From contig OY759225.1 of assembly GCA_963662175.1 (NCBI GenBank), positions 3,286,001 to 3,350,000 of the forward strand: DNA of 64,000 nucleotides, written 5' to 3'. This document shows positions 63,531 to 64,000 of this stretch, in pieces. The notes beneath the pieces are model-generated. The model did not search any database, was not told where the DNA came from, and was given only the letters and a program-made list of their open reading frames with translations. The translations under genes and the position numbers were made by a program. The first letter of the stretch is position 1, and each line of letters begins with the position of its first letter. This stretch comes from Aradus depressus (taxonomy: Eukaryota; Arthropoda; Insecta; Hemiptera; Aradidae).

Positions 63531-64000
63531 TTTTTCTGGTTTTAGCTCAAAACTTCCGTTAAGTACATATGAAATTTTAATTTTTTTTATGTTAATTTGA
63601 TATTTCATATTTAAATTGCTTATTTTTATTTAGTTGGATTCCTCTGCCTATATTACGCCTGATGTAAGCTGAAGTACTTTCTCTGTGCTACGAAATTATA
63701 ATGGATAGATAGATGGATAAACTTTTACTGCACTAAAGATTACAACCTTCATGGCAATGATTGGGTGTTTTTTTTTTTTTTACAAAATACATATTTTTAT
63801 ATTTATATAAAATAAAATAAAAGAAAAAATATCTATATAAAAAAATAAATAAAAAAAATAAAAAATATATATAATACATATATGAGGAGTTTGGAGCCAG
63901 AGCGGACCAACTGGTTGAAACTGAACAGGTAGAAAATGGCAATTGAAAATTGGGTACATTTTGTTTATCTCCATAAATGGGCCCCAAATATTTATTTATA
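63531..64000. other. AT-rich end of the window
   Basis: Poly-T at about 63768-63781 and long A/T-only stretches. No gene. Confidence 0.35.

Noticed and set aside
63733..63987. Hydrophobic ORFs at the window end
   Set aside because: A/T-only codons (Phe/Tyr/Ile/Lys) from low-complexity DNA; they look like membrane segments by composition only.

Overview
The window reads as nuclear DNA of an arthropod, probably an insect: AT-rich, intron-bearing, and dominated by transposable elements. It holds R1-clade, jockey-like and RTE-like LINE pieces, mariner, Tc1, pogo-like, hAT-like, PIF/Harbinger-like and Sola-like DNA elements, and a tRNA-derived SINE family whose tail is (CCTAA)n, the arthropod telomere unit. 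The order of insect cannot be fixed from the sequence. There is nothing prokaryotic here: no operons, CRISPR or tRNA genes.

The only two convincing host genes lie in tandem on the minus strand and are paralogues. Gene B (exons 38154-38082, 33578-33370, 28476-27836, 27258-27240; 313 aa) is upstream of gene A (exons 15903-15837, 8747-8653, 7051-6879, 1544-1334; 181 aa). Both have a TATA box about 40 nt before the ATG, a signal-peptide exon, a pro-region exon, and a third exon that opens with a furin-type REKR|S site followed by Gly/Tyr-rich repeats. Both have intron phases 1-0-2. They look like secreted structural pre-pro-proteins of cuticle, eggshell or secretion; this function is inferred.

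Layout. 1-16 kb: gene A; its introns carry a 0.7-kb foldback element, a 2.65-kb Sola-like DNA transposon with a 4-bp AATT duplication, LINE remnants and many SINEs. 16-27 kb: intergenic, with a transposase C-terminal fragment, a hAT-like MITE, a full SINE with 10-bp target duplications and a 5'-truncated R1-clade LINE. 27-38 kb: gene B; its introns carry a mariner, a pogo-like MITE, SINEs and a 40-bp minisatellite. 38-64 kb: no host gene found; a Tc1 element with IR/DR termini, a Harbinger derivative with a MADF-type ORF, a ~650-bp hairpin element, two tandem arrays (66-bp and ~143-bp units), an R1-clade LINE whose ORF2 has a single amber stop, three copies of a repeat encoding a small basic protein (two here, one in gene B intron 1), and jockey-like remnants.

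Repeat names used below: family A = tRNA-derived SINE with (CCTAA)n or TAAC-type tail; family B = ~600-bp dispersed repeat running from TACTTCCCCAG to CTGGGGAAGTA; family C = second tRNA-derived SINE; family D = repeat carrying the basic ORF; family E = AT-rich repeat with a conserved 3' block; family F = repeat containing CTGAAGAAGG; family G = termini containing ATTGTCTATTTCACAA. Exons were built by hand from splice consensus, frame and phase; there is no transcript evidence.
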